Source: Oliverpabstia intestinalis
Lineage (GTDB): Bacteria; Bacillota; Clostridia; Lachnospirales; Lachnospiraceae
Assembly: GCF_009696065.1 (NCBI RefSeq)
Contig: NZ_VUMS01000012.1
Location: 49,839-113,838, forward strand
Reading direction: 5' to 3'
DNA length: 64,000 nt
Shown: positions 25,852 to 34,072 of the stretch, piece after piece
How positions within the stretch are numbered: position 1 is the stretch's first letter
How the letters are laid out: every line of letters begins with the position of its first letter
Made by a program: the position numbers and the translations under genes
The notes under the pieces: generated by a model
Seen by the model: the letters and a program-made list of their open reading frames with translations, nothing else
Told to the model about the DNA's origin: nothing
The model's database searches: none

Positions 25852-25888
25852 AAGTGAAGAACAGATCTGAAAGAAAGAAGGAAACAAA

Positions 25889-26143
25889 ATGGTAAAGACA
25901 ATCGTTGGCGTGGACGGCATGATGTGTGGCATGTGCGAAAGTCATGTGAACGAAGCGGTGAGAAATGCATTTCCAATCAAGAAAGTAAGCTCTTCTCACG
26001 GAAAGAAACAGACAGAGATCATCTCTGAAGAATCTCTGGATCATGAAAAACTGAAAGCAGCCATCGAAAAAACAGGTTATCAGGTAACTTCTGTGACAGA
26101 AGAACCGTATAAGAAAAAAGGATTTTCCCTGTTTGGAAGATGA
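25889..26143 (+). CDS. Small heavy-metal-associated (HMA) domain protein
   Basis: 84 residues. An HMA-like fold with GMMCGMCESHVNEAV (CXXC site), followed by a C-terminal tail ending KKKGFSLFGR. It lies 37 nt after copA with AAAGAAAGAAGGAAAC as ribosome site. Likely a cytosolic metal chaperone. It differs from the CopA-linked domain by an extra Met-Cys-rich loop and a basic middle, so its metal or partner may differ. Confidence 0.88.
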   Translation: MVKTIVGVDGMMCGMCESHVNEAVRNAFPIKKVSSSHGKKQTEIISEESLDHEKLKAAIEKTGYQVTSVTEEPYKKKGFSLFGR

Positions 26144-26658
26144 GAAAATGGGAAAAGGAAAAGGTGTCCGGGAGGATGCCTTTTCTTTTTCGGAAAGAAA
26201 CTGAGCATTCTGTATTCGCTTTTTCGATGTGGCACTTAGAATGGCACTCAGAGTAAGGCTGATATTTCCCTGTTGCCATGCTGCTGATGAATCTACTATT
26301 TTTTCGAATTTATACTGTTGCGGATTGATAAAATTTTGGATGATATATCTGATCAGATCAGTGAGAAAAAAGAATATCTTTCGGAGCCTGTTCAAAAGAA
26401 ATCATCTTCAACCGGCGATTGAGATGAATCTGGTCAGGATGACGATACCGGATAAGCCAAACAGCAGGAATCAGAGGTATGTGAAAATCTGATAAAGATT
26501 TATAGCATTGGAAGTCAAAAGTAAATAAAAATCAAAACCTACAGGCATGGAAGATCCGGGAAAGGTCGAAACTTCCGTGCCTGTAAAACTATAGTACACT
26601 TTTTGAAAAAATCATGCTATAATAAAATACTGAAATTATACGACAGAGGACGAAGAGC
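26144..26658 (+). other. 515-bp intergenic stretch with terminators and a possible decayed frame
   Basis: A terminator hairpin is at 26159-26190 (AAAAGG/CCTTTT, T-rich tail). Between about 26325 and 26515 a frame beginning IDKILDDISDQISEKKEYLSE runs to a TGA, then continues in the same frame past a further stop to IKIYSIGSQK, which looks like a decayed gene tail. A hairpin TACAGGCA (26540)/TGCCTGTA (26585) follows. TATAAT at 26618-26623 is the likely -10 box for the RpiR gene. No intact gene was found. Confidence 0.5.
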
Positions 26659-27585
26659 ATGGAACAGGCAGATAATTTATTGTTGCGGATTCAAAAATAT
26701 GATAAGACTTTCAGCAAAGGGCAGAAACGTCTGGCAGCGTATGTGCTGAAAAATTATGAAAAAGCGGTATTCCTGACGGCATCGAAACTGGGGAAAGAAG
26801 TGGGCGTCAGTGAGTCGACGACCGTGCGATTTGCCACACAGCTGGGGTACAAAGGATTTCCGGAATTTCACCGGGCACTGGAAGAACTGGTACGGAATAA
26901 GCTGAATTCGATCCAACGCATGAAAGTGACCTACGGGCATGTACCGGAAGCAGAGATCCTGGATACGGTGTTTCAGTCAGATATCGAGATCATCAAGCTG
27001 ACGATGGAACATATCGATCATGCAGCATTTGAGATGGCGGTGGAGACACTGCTTTCTGCGAGAACTATCTATATTATCGGTATCCGGAGCTGTGCACCCT
27101 TAGCCAACTTTTTGAGTTTTTATCTGAATATGATCCTGGACGATGTGCGTCTGATCCAGACGAGCAGCGCCAGCGAGATCTTTGAACAGATGATCCGTAT
27201 CGGAGATCAGGATGCAATCATCGGCATCAGTTTTCCGCGGTATTCCATGCGAACCTTAAAGGCAATTGAGTTTGCCAACAACCGGAATGCAAAGGTGATC
27301 ACACTGACCGACAGTGTGCATTCTCCGATCAATCTGTATTCATCCTGCAATCTTATCGCGAGAAGTGATATGGCATCCATCGTCGATTCTCTTGTGGCAC
27401 CGTTGAGCGTGGTTAACGCACTGGTGGTGGCACTTTGTATGAAGCGGCAGAAAGAAGTTGTGCATACCCTTGAGACTATGGAAAAAATATGGGACGAATA
27501 TCAGGTATACAGCAACGATGAGATGGAACATGCGGACGATACGATCAAGATGTTGAACCCGGAACAGGAGGACCATAAAACATGA
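26659..27585 (+). CDS. MurR/RpiR family transcriptional regulator
   Basis: 308 residues. N-terminal RpiR-type helix-turn-helix (KGQKRLAAYVLKNYEKAVFL, SKLGKEVGVSESTTVRFATQ) and a C-terminal SIS (sugar-phosphate isomerase-like) domain from about residue 125 (TIYIIGIRSCAPLANFLSFY). These regulators respond to phosphosugars, often amino sugars. The next gene overlaps its end by four bases (ATGA), which argues for a shared message with the flavoprotein. No sugar gene is adjacent, so the ligand is unknown. Confidence 0.92.
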   Translation: MEQADNLLLRIQKYDKTFSKGQKRLAAYVLKNYEKAVFLTASKLGKEVGVSESTTVRFATQLGYKGFPEFHRALEELVRNKLNSIQRMKVTYGHVPEAEILDTVFQSDIEIIKLTMEHIDHAAFEMAVETLLSARTIYIIGIRSCAPLANFLSFYLNMILDDVRLIQTSSASEIFEQMIRIGDQDAIIGISFPRYSMRTLKAIEFANNRNAKVITLTDSVHSPINLYSSCNLIARSDMASIVDSLVAPLSVVNALVVALCMKRQKEVVHTLETMEKIWDEYQVYSNDEMEHADDTIKMLNPEQEDHKT

Positions 27586-28838
27586 AACGATTTTTGATTA
27601 TCGGCGGAGGTGCGGCGGGTATGCTGGCTTCTGTCTACGCGGCGCGAAATGGTATGGAAGTGCATCTGTTTGAACAGAACGAAAAACTCGGAAAGAAACT
27701 TTTCATTACCGGAAAAGGCAGATGCAACTTTACCAACGGCTGTGCCACAGAGGAACTGTTTGAGTCCTTCATTACCAACCCGCGCTTTTTATACAGTGCC
27801 GTCTACGGTTACACGAACTACGATGTGATCGACTTCTTTGAAACTGCAGGTGTAAAGACAAAGATGGAGCGGGGTGGACGGATGTTCCCGTTATCTGACC
27901 ATTCTTCAGACATCATCAGGGCGCTGGAACAGCAGATGAAGAAAGCCGGTGTGAAGATTCATCTGGGAAGCCGGGTAAAACGGCTTCTTGTGGAAAAAGA
28001 AGAGGACGCAAATGCAAAGATCACCGGAATCCAGCTGGATAACGGAGAAAAGATCCGGGGCGAACAGGTACTGGTTGCCACTGGCGGTAATTCTTATCCG
28101 TCCACAGGCTCCACCGGGGACGGATACCGGATAGCAAAAGAGAGTGGTCATACCGTAACGGATCTGCAGCCGTCTCTGGTGCCGATGGTGACGGCTGAGG
28201 AATATATTCCGAGATTACAGGGACTGTCATTGAAAAATGTGACATTGTCTTTGTATGACGGAAAAAAATGTGTCTACGAAGATTTCGGGGAAATGATGTT
28301 TACACATTTTGGGATTACCGGCCCGCTGGTGTTATCAGCCAGCGCAAAGGTGGGAAAACTGTTAAAAAAGAAGTATCTGACGGCGAGGATTGATCTGAAA
28401 CCGGCACTGACCGCAGAGCAGCTTGACGCAAGACTTCTGCGGGAATTCGAAGAAGGAAAGAACAAACAGTTTAAAAACGTGGCCGGTTCTTTATTCCCAG
28501 CAAAACTTCTTCCGGTTATGCTGGATCTCGGCGGCATCGCACCGGGGAAAAAAGTGCATGAGATCACCAGAGAAGAACGTGCCGGATTTATCGAAAAGAC
28601 GAAAGCCTTTCCATTTACCGTGACCGGACTGCGGGGCTTCCAGGAGGCCATCATCACAAAAGGCGGCGTTCAGGTAAAAGAAGTGGATCCGAAGACGATG
28701 GAGTCCAAAAAGACAAAAGGGCTTTATTTTGCCGGAGAAGTGCTGGATCTGGATGCACTGACCGGTGGTTATAATCTGCAGATCGCTTGGTCAACGGCTC
28801 ATGCGGCGGCAATGGCGGCAGCTGAGGCAGAAAGATAA
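27582..28838 (+). CDS. HI0933/BaiN-type flavoprotein (NAD(P)/FAD-dependent oxidoreductase)
   Basis: 418 residues. The dinucleotide-binding GGGAAGMLASVYAARNG motif opens the protein and LFITGKGRCNFTNGC is characteristic of the HI0933 family; VATGGNSYPSTGSTGDGY and the C-terminal GEVLDLDALTGGYNLQIAWSTAH complete the FAD site. The family is often called aminoacetone oxidase or BaiN, though the true reaction is debated. It overlaps the RpiR gene and ends before a repeat element. Cytosolic. Confidence 0.92.
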   Translation: MKRFLIIGGGAAGMLASVYAARNGMEVHLFEQNEKLGKKLFITGKGRCNFTNGCATEELFESFITNPRFLYSAVYGYTNYDVIDFFETAGVKTKMERGGRMFPLSDHSSDIIRALEQQMKKAGVKIHLGSRVKRLLVEKEEDANAKITGIQLDNGEKIRGEQVLVATGGNSYPSTGSTGDGYRIAKESGHTVTDLQPSLVPMVTAEEYIPRLQGLSLKNVTLSLYDGKKCVYEDFGEMMFTHFGITGPLVLSASAKVGKLLKKKYLTARIDLKPALTAEQLDARLLREFEEGKNKQFKNVAGSLFPAKLLPVMLDLGGIAPGKKVHEITREERAGFIEKTKAFPFTVTGLRGFQEAIITKGGVQVKEVDPKTMESKKTKGLYFAGEVLDLDALTGGYNLQIAWSTAHAAAMAAAEAER

Positions 28839-28928
28839 AAGCAGAAAACTGCTTGGTAAGAAGAATATTTCAGGATATTTTAGGACAATAAGACTGTCAG
28901 AGGATGAAGTGGTTTTGATAAAAAGAAT

Positions 28929-29013
28929 GTAACTATTCAGTAGCCACTGTCCCGCGAGGTGTTATCGTTTAAATGCATTTTGGCTCGTAACTGTGAAGGT
29001 ACTGAATAGTTAC
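28929..29013 (+). repeat. Dispersed leader element, family 1 (copy c, 85 bp)
   Basis: The ends GTAACTATTCAGTA (28929-28942) and TACTGAATAGTTAC (29000-29013) are perfect inverted repeats. The sequence is the pstS-leader element with its interior removed. The end hairpin GTAACTGT with a GAAGG loop is present. It ends 48 nt before the cmk start codon. Confidence 0.85.
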
Positions 29014-29060
29014 AAAATAATACAGAAAAAACGGAATATTCCGGGGAAAGAGGAAAACAT

Positions 29061-29732
29061 ATGAGTTATGCAATCGCAATCGACGGACCGTCCGGTGCCG
29101 GAAAAAGCACCATCGCAAAAAGAGTGGCAAAAGAACTGTCTTTTATTTATGTAGATACCGGAGCCATGTACCGTGCCATGGCACTGTATGTGCTGGAACA
29201 GAACATTGATCCACAGGATCAGGCGAAAGTAGCAGCAGCCTGCCCGGATATCGATGTGACGATCCTTTACGAAGACGGCGTACAGCAGGTTCTGTTAAAC
29301 GGAAAAAATGTATCCGCAGAGATCCGTCAGGAAATCGTAGGAAATACCGCATCCAAGATCTCCGTGATCAAAGAAGTGAGAGAAAAACTGGTAGCATTGC
29401 AAAGACAGCTGGCAGCAAAAGAAAATGTAGTCATGGACGGAAGAGATATCGGAACACAGGTACTTCCGGATGCGACAGTCAAGATTTATCTGACCGCCAG
29501 CGCGAAAGAGCGTGCGAAGAGAAGATATCTGGAACTGCAGGAAAAAGGAATGCCGGGTGAACTCGATCAGATCGAGGCTGACATTATCGAGAGAGATAAC
29601 CGTGATATGAACCGTGAGATCTCCCCGCTTCGCCAGGCAGAAGATGCAGTGCTGGTGGATACGTCCTTTATGGGAATCGAAGAAGTGACTGCGGCAGTGA
29701 TTGCAGAATTTGAGAAAAAGAAACAGGCATAA
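29061..29732 (+). CDS. cmk: Cytidylate kinase
   Basis: 223 residues. P-loop IDGPSGAGKSTIAKR, the CMP site DTGAMYRA, MDGRDIGTQVLPDA and the lid arginines in ERAKRRYLEL are all present. It phosphorylates CMP and dCMP. GGGGAAAGAGGAAAACAT precedes the ATG. It starts the common clostridial trio cmk-ispH-rpsA; the gap to ispH is only 9 nt. Confidence 0.97.
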   Translation: MSYAIAIDGPSGAGKSTIAKRVAKELSFIYVDTGAMYRAMALYVLEQNIDPQDQAKVAAACPDIDVTILYEDGVQQVLLNGKNVSAEIRQEIVGNTASKISVIKEVREKLVALQRQLAAKENVVMDGRDIGTQVLPDATVKIYLTASAKERAKRRYLELQEKGMPGELDQIEADIIERDNRDMNREISPLRQAEDAVLVDTSFMGIEEVTAAVIAEFEKKKQA

Positions 29733-29741
29733 GAGGTGCAT

Positions 29742-30602
29742 ATGGAAGAAAGAAAGATTCTGGTAGCCCGTACCGCGGGATTCTGTTTCGGCGTGAAACG
29801 GGCGGTGGAAAAAGTATATGAACAGGTCAACATGGGCAAACAGAATATTTACACCTATGGACCGATTATTCATAATGAAGAAGTGGTGACGGATCTGGGG
29901 AAAAAAGGTGTCCGGGTTCTGGAAAATGAACAGGAACTGAAAAATCTTATGGAAGGAACTGTGGTGATCCGTTCTCATGGCGTACCGAAAGAAATCTACG
30001 AAGTGATCGAAGAAAAAGGGCTGGAATGTGTGGATGCCACTTGCCCGTTTGTACGGAAGATCCATAAGATCGTGGAGCGGGAAAGTAAAGCAGGACGCCA
30101 TATTATTATTGTTGGCAATGATACTCATCCGGAAGTGGAAGGCATCAAAGGCTGGTGTGAAGGTCTGGTGACTGTGATATCCAGCCACGAAGAAGCCGAA
30201 AATCTCGCCTTTCCGGAGGGTGAAAAGCTGTGTGTGGTGAGTCAGACGACATTTAATTACAACAAATTTCAAGAATTAGTTGAAATCTTTGAAAAAAAGA
30301 GGTATGATAAAGTTGTTTTAAATACAATCTGTAGTGCGACCGAGGAAAGACAGATGGAAGCACGGCAGATTGCCTGCGAAGCAGATACCATGATTGTCAT
30401 TGGCGGCAGACATAGTTCCAATACGCAGAAATTATACGAGATTTGTCGAAAAGAGTGTGAAAATACTTACTATATACAGACACTTGTTGATTTGGATACT
30501 AAGCCTTTTCAATGTATTGGTTGCGTAGGTATTACAGCGGGGGCTTCCACCCCAAATAATATAATTGAGGAGGTTCAAAAACATGTCAGAATTAAGTTTT
30601 GA
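29742..30602 (+). CDS. ispH: 4-hydroxy-3-methylbut-2-enyl diphosphate reductase
   Basis: 286 residues from ATG 29742 (a GTG two codons earlier is also possible). The three cluster-binding Cys are in GFCFGVKRAV, DATCPFV and NTICSATEERQ; substrate His in RSHGVPK and NDTHPEVEG, plus TAGASTPN. It makes IPP and DMAPP in the last step of the MEP isoprenoid path using a [4Fe-4S] cluster. The final 20 nt overlap the start of rpsA; in other clostridia the two are fused, so this is the unfused arrangement. Confidence 0.96.
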   Translation: MEERKILVARTAGFCFGVKRAVEKVYEQVNMGKQNIYTYGPIIHNEEVVTDLGKKGVRVLENEQELKNLMEGTVVIRSHGVPKEIYEVIEEKGLECVDATCPFVRKIHKIVERESKAGRHIIIVGNDTHPEVEGIKGWCEGLVTVISSHEEAENLAFPEGEKLCVVSQTTFNYNKFQELVEIFEKKRYDKVVLNTICSATEERQMEARQIACEADTMIVIGGRHSSNTQKLYEICRKECENTYYIQTLVDLDTKPFQCIGCVGITAGASTPNNIIEEVQKHVRIKF

Positions 30603-31662
30603 ACAAATGCTGGAAGAATCATTAAAAACAATTAGAAATGGGGAGGTAGTCGAAGGTACAGTAATCGACGTCAAAGAAGACGAGATCATTTTAAATATTG
30701 GTTACAAAGCTGATGGTATTCTTACAAAGAACGAATACAGCAACGATTCCTCTATCGACCTTACAACTGTAGTAAAACCTGGTGATACTATGGAAGTAAA
30801 AGTCCTGAAAGTAAACGACGGTGAAGGACAGGTTCTGCTGACCTACAAGAGACTGGCAGCAGAAAAAGGAAACAAGAGACTGGAAGAAGCTTTCGAAAAC
30901 AAAGAAGTTCTGAAAGCAAAAGTTTCTCAGGTACTGAATGGCGGACTGAGTGTAGTGATCGACGAAGCAAGAGTATTCATTCCTGCAAGTCTGGTTTCTG
31001 ATACTTATGAAAAAGATCTGAGCAAATATGCAGATCAGGAAATCGAATTCGTTATCACAGAGTTCAACCCGAGAAGAAGAAGAATCATCGGTGACAGAAA
31101 ACAGCTGTTACTGGCAGCAAAAGCTGAACAGCAGAAAGCTCTGTTTGAGAAGATCGCAGTTGGCGATGTTGTAGACGGTGTTGTTAAGAACGTTACAGAT
31201 TTCGGTGCATTCATCGATCTGGGCGGAGCAGATGGTCTGCTGCATATCTCCGAGATGTCCTGGGGAAGAGTAGAAAACCCGAAGAAGATCTTCAAAGTCG
31301 GCGAGCCGATCAAAGTTCTGATCAAAGATATCAACGGAGATAAGATCGCACTGAGCCTGAAGTTCGAAGATCAGAACCCGTGGCTGAATGCAGATGAAAA
31401 ATATGCTGTAGGAAACGTAGTAGAAGGAACAATCGCACGTATGACAGACTTTGGCGCATTCGTTGAACTGGAACCAGGCGTAGATGCTCTTCTGCATGTA
31501 TCCCAGATCTCCAGAGAACATGTGGAAAAACCTTCAGATGTTCTGAGCGTAGGTCAGGTAATCACAGCAAAAGTTGTTGATTTCAACGGCGAAGAGAAAA
31601 AAATCAGCCTGAGCATGAAAGCTCTGGAGCCTGCAGCTGAAGAAGCAGCAGAGGAAGAGTAA
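30583..31662 (+). CDS. rpsA: Ribosomal protein S1-like RNA-binding protein (four S1 domains)
   Basis: 359 residues from ATG 30583, chosen because GAGGAGG sits ten bases upstream, inside ispH. Four S1/OB domains occur in tandem at about 14-80, 100-165, 185-255 and 270-340; the last two carry clear VKNVTDFGAFIDLGG and IARMTDFGAFVELEPG strands. The four-domain Firmicute form binds mRNA and may assist translation initiation or other RNA tasks, rather than being the six-domain S1 of enterics. Ends in an acidic tail. Followed by a strong terminator. Confidence 0.94.
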   Translation: MSELSFEQMLEESLKTIRNGEVVEGTVIDVKEDEIILNIGYKADGILTKNEYSNDSSIDLTTVVKPGDTMEVKVLKVNDGEGQVLLTYKRLAAEKGNKRLEEAFENKEVLKAKVSQVLNGGLSVVIDEARVFIPASLVSDTYEKDLSKYADQEIEFVITEFNPRRRRIIGDRKQLLLAAKAEQQKALFEKIAVGDVVDGVVKNVTDFGAFIDLGGADGLLHISEMSWGRVENPKKIFKVGEPIKVLIKDINGDKIALSLKFEDQNPWLNADEKYAVGNVVEGTIARMTDFGAFVELEPGVDALLHVSQISREHVEKPSDVLSVGQVITAKVVDFNGEEKKISLSMKALEPAAEEAAEEE

Positions 31663-31719
31663 TCTGTAGCTGAACAAAGAGATCTGACAGATCATAAATT
31701 TATGTAAGCAAAAGATAAG

Positions 31720-31757
31720 CCACCCGATATGCAAAACAGTATGTCGGGTGGTTTTTA
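31720..31757 (+). terminator. Terminator of cmk-ispH-rpsA
   Basis: CCACCCGA (31720-31727) pairs with TCGGGTGG (31744-31751), followed by TTTTT. Confidence 0.9.
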
Positions 31758-31772
31758 TGCATATGACAAAAC

Positions 31773-31812
31773 AAAATCCGTGATTGTGTGTGTGACAATC
31801 GCGGATTTTTCT
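31773..31812. terminator. Bidirectional terminator between rpsA and the YprB-like gene
   Basis: AAAATCCGTGATTGT (31773-31787) pairs with ACAATCGCGGATTTTT (31795-31810), suitable for the convergent minus-strand gene as well. Confidence 0.8.
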
Positions 31813-31839
31813 ATATTATAATCAATCATTCAAAAATAT

Positions 31840-32913
31840 TTATTGTAGCACATGAGAAAGCAGATGGTTTAAGTATTTTAGGAGCTGCTCCTGATCTTTA
31901 TCAAAATCTTCCGGCAAAAGAAACCAGCTGCTTTTTTCCTTGCGCTCATCCCGGAAAGCCGGAGTGAAAAGTTCTTCGTACTGGGGATAAAAGCAACCGT
32001 TTACTTTTTTACAGCAGTTGTCCGGCGTTGCTTTCTCGCGGTGATCTTTGTCAACATAAGCCCCCACACTCTTATGAATCGCCTCGTCTTCCATTGGAAG
32101 ATAATAGTATTCTTTATAATTGGGATAGAAGAATTTTTTACATCCTGTCTCCGGGCGGATCTCTAAGAGAAGCTTTTGGGGAGTTATGCGAAGCACAACG
32201 TGGGGTAGTTTCTTTTCAAAGCTGACAGGAAATGGATGTTCAGGCTGCACAGAAAGGAGCAAAGTTCCTTCCGCTGTATGAGTGCATGTGATAAATTCCT
32301 GACAATTTCCTGTCCATAAAGTACGGATCGAAAAGAGCGGCAGAAGTTTCAGCATCCCTTCCACATCTTCTTTGTTATGCAGACAAAGTATTTCAAGCAG
32401 GTGCCCATCACCACTCAACAGATATTTTTTATATACTTCAATAAGTTCCCCACCACTGTACAGGTCTTCCCGGAAAAGTCCGGTTGCATATTCCAGATCT
32501 TTCTGACGCATATGCTCCAGATGCAGGATCTTTTTTAAGGGGGAAAACAGTTGATACAGATCCAGCTGCCGGGTTCCCTCCCAGGGGGCAGGCAGCTGAT
32601 AAAAGGTGTATTTGTGCATCAGGTAAGGGACATCAAAGGTAGTTCCGTTATAGTGGAACAACAGTTTCCTGGTGGAGAGAAGTTCGGAAAAAGCAAGAAG
32701 CACTTCTTTTTCTTCGCCGGGTTTCTGGCAGAACCACTGCCTGTGAATCCAGATTTCATTTTCATAAAAAACAGCTCCAAGAAGATAAAGATGAGAGGTC
32801 TTCCAAGATAATCCTGTGGTTTCGATATCAAAAAACAGACAGTTTTCCGGAGAAAATTCTTCCTGTGTCAATATGTAATCCGGTAATATCACCGGGTAAT
32901 CTTTTTGCAGCAT
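31840..32913 (-). CDS. YprB-like ribonuclease H-fold 3'-5' exonuclease
   Basis: 357 residues from the ATG at 32913, which has AAAGGATAC in front; an ATG 48 bases upstream has no ribosome site. The first 190 residues carry the DEDD exonuclease motifs FFDIETTGLSW, FHYNGTTFDVPYL and LHNKEDVEGML, as in B. subtilis YprB. The C-terminal half is an extra region without recognised domain (RPETGCKKFFYPNYKEYYYL). It probably degrades single-stranded DNA or RNA; the true substrate is unknown. Single minus-strand gene flanked by plus-strand operons. Confidence 0.85.
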   Translation of the reverse strand: MLQKDYPVILPDYILTQEEFSPENCLFFDIETTGLSWKTSHLYLLGAVFYENEIWIHRQWFCQKPGEEKEVLLAFSELLSTRKLLFHYNGTTFDVPYLMHKYTFYQLPAPWEGTRQLDLYQLFSPLKKILHLEHMRQKDLEYATGLFREDLYSGGELIEVYKKYLLSGDGHLLEILCLHNKEDVEGMLKLLPLFSIRTLWTGNCQEFITCTHTAEGTLLLSVQPEHPFPVSFEKKLPHVVLRITPQKLLLEIRPETGCKKFFYPNYKEYYYLPMEDEAIHKSVGAYVDKDHREKATPDNCCKKVNGCFYPQYEELFTPAFRDERKEKSSWFLLPEDFDKDQEQLLKYLNHLLSHVLQ

Positions 32914-33044
32914 ATAGTATCCTTTCTGTGAGTGTGTTAATAAAATGTCAAAATATACCAAAAATAATAGCTAAAACATACCGTGTATCTAATATTATAT
33001 ACAAAAAAATAAAATAAACAGTATTTTTTTTGGAAATAATAAGC

Positions 33045-33079
33045 TATAATGGTAACAGTGATATGATAATTTTATCATA
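33045..33079 (+). promoter_or_regulatory. Promoter and palindrome upstream of the CmpB-like gene
   Basis: TATAAT at 33045-33050 is a -10 box with a weak -35. TATGATAATTTTATCATA (33062-33079) has 8-base perfect arms with a 2-base centre, located just after the expected start site, as an operator would be. The regulator is unknown. Confidence 0.45.
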
Positions 33080-33103
33080 AATAAAAAGAAGGAGGAAGAG
33101 GGA

Positions 33104-34030
33104 TTGAGTTTTGAGATTCTGGGAGTTGATCTGTATCATATTCTCAGTTGGTTTATTGTATACAGCTTTATGGGATGGATCTGGGAAAGCTGTTACGTAT
33201 CAGCCAAAAGCAAAAAATGGGTAAACAGGGGATTTGTATCCGGACCGTTTGTAACAATCTATGGAGTGGGGGCGGTGACCGTCTACGTGATCTTACGTCC
33301 GGTGGCAGGAAACATCCTGGAACTCTATTTTGCAGGGGTGGCAGTCGCTACGATTCTGGAATATGTGACAGGTGTACTGATGGAAGCTATTTTTCACACC
33401 AACTGGTGGGATTACAGCGATAAAAAGTTTAACTTTCAGGGAAAAATCTGTCTGGGCAGTTCTGTAGCATGGGGATTTTTCACATTGATTCTGTTTTATG
33501 TATTTCAGCCGGTTGTAGGGGATCTGGTGGAAATGGTTCCGAGAAAAACAGGAATCGTACTGGTCTATGTATGGCTGGCGGGATATACCGTGGATTTTGC
33601 ATTTTCCGCAGCAGCAGCTTTCGATCTGCGAAGCAAGATGAAGAAACTGGATGTTGTCTGGGACGAATTCCAGGAGAATCTGCGGGATACCAAACTGTAT
33701 GAGGTGGCAGAGGAAGCCCGTGCGAAAGCAGAAGTTTACCGGATGGAACTTCCGGTTGGCAAGTGGAACGATATGGTCGAAGAACGTAAGAAACTGTTCC
33801 GCGAGACGGTAGAGCGCTACAGTGCAAACGACAGCAGACTTCTGGAAACGAAAGATAATATCCTGGGCAAATACGAAGAGTTTGTACAGAAGTATGGGGA
33901 TGTGAAAAAGAGTATCCGTCATATCTCCAGGAGACATCTCCGGGCGTATCCGAATATGGTCAGCAGTTTTGAACGTCGTCGGAGACTGACTCTGAAAAAG
34001 AACCGTAAACAGAACAAGAAGAGTGCGTAA
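33104..34030 (+). CDS. Putative ABC transporter permease (CmpB-type membrane protein)
   Basis: 308 residues from a TTG start with GAAGGAGGAAGAGG upstream. About five membrane helices occur in the first 170 residues, with SFMGWIWESCYVS, GFVSGPFVTIYGVGA and LEYVTGVLMEAIFHTNWWDY, the signature of the CmpB/DUF family called putative ABC transporter permease. The last 130 residues are charged and probably coiled-coil, ending in a Lys/Arg-rich tail. No ATPase gene is adjacent, so transport is unproven. It stands 42 nt before rnfC with no terminator between, so it may lead the rnf transcript. Confidence 0.8.
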   Translation: MSFEILGVDLYHILSWFIVYSFMGWIWESCYVSAKSKKWVNRGFVSGPFVTIYGVGAVTVYVILRPVAGNILELYFAGVAVATILEYVTGVLMEAIFHTNWWDYSDKKFNFQGKICLGSSVAWGFFTLILFYVFQPVVGDLVEMVPRKTGIVLVYVWLAGYTVDFAFSAAAAFDLRSKMKKLDVVWDEFQENLRDTKLYEVAEEARAKAEVYRMELPVGKWNDMVEERKKLFRETVERYSANDSRLLETKDNILGKYEEFVQKYGDVKKSIRHISRRHLRAYPNMVSSFERRRRLTLKKNRKQNKKSA

Positions 34031-34072
34031 AAGCTGACAAAATGCGCAAGAATGAAAAGGGAGGACTAGTGT

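Noticed and set aside
26229..26492. 87-codon plus-strand frame
   Set aside because: No ribosome site; translation unlike a real protein. A different frame there looks more like a decayed gene.
29295..30272. Minus-strand open frame of 325 codons
   Set aside because: Antisense to cmk and ispH, both certain genes.
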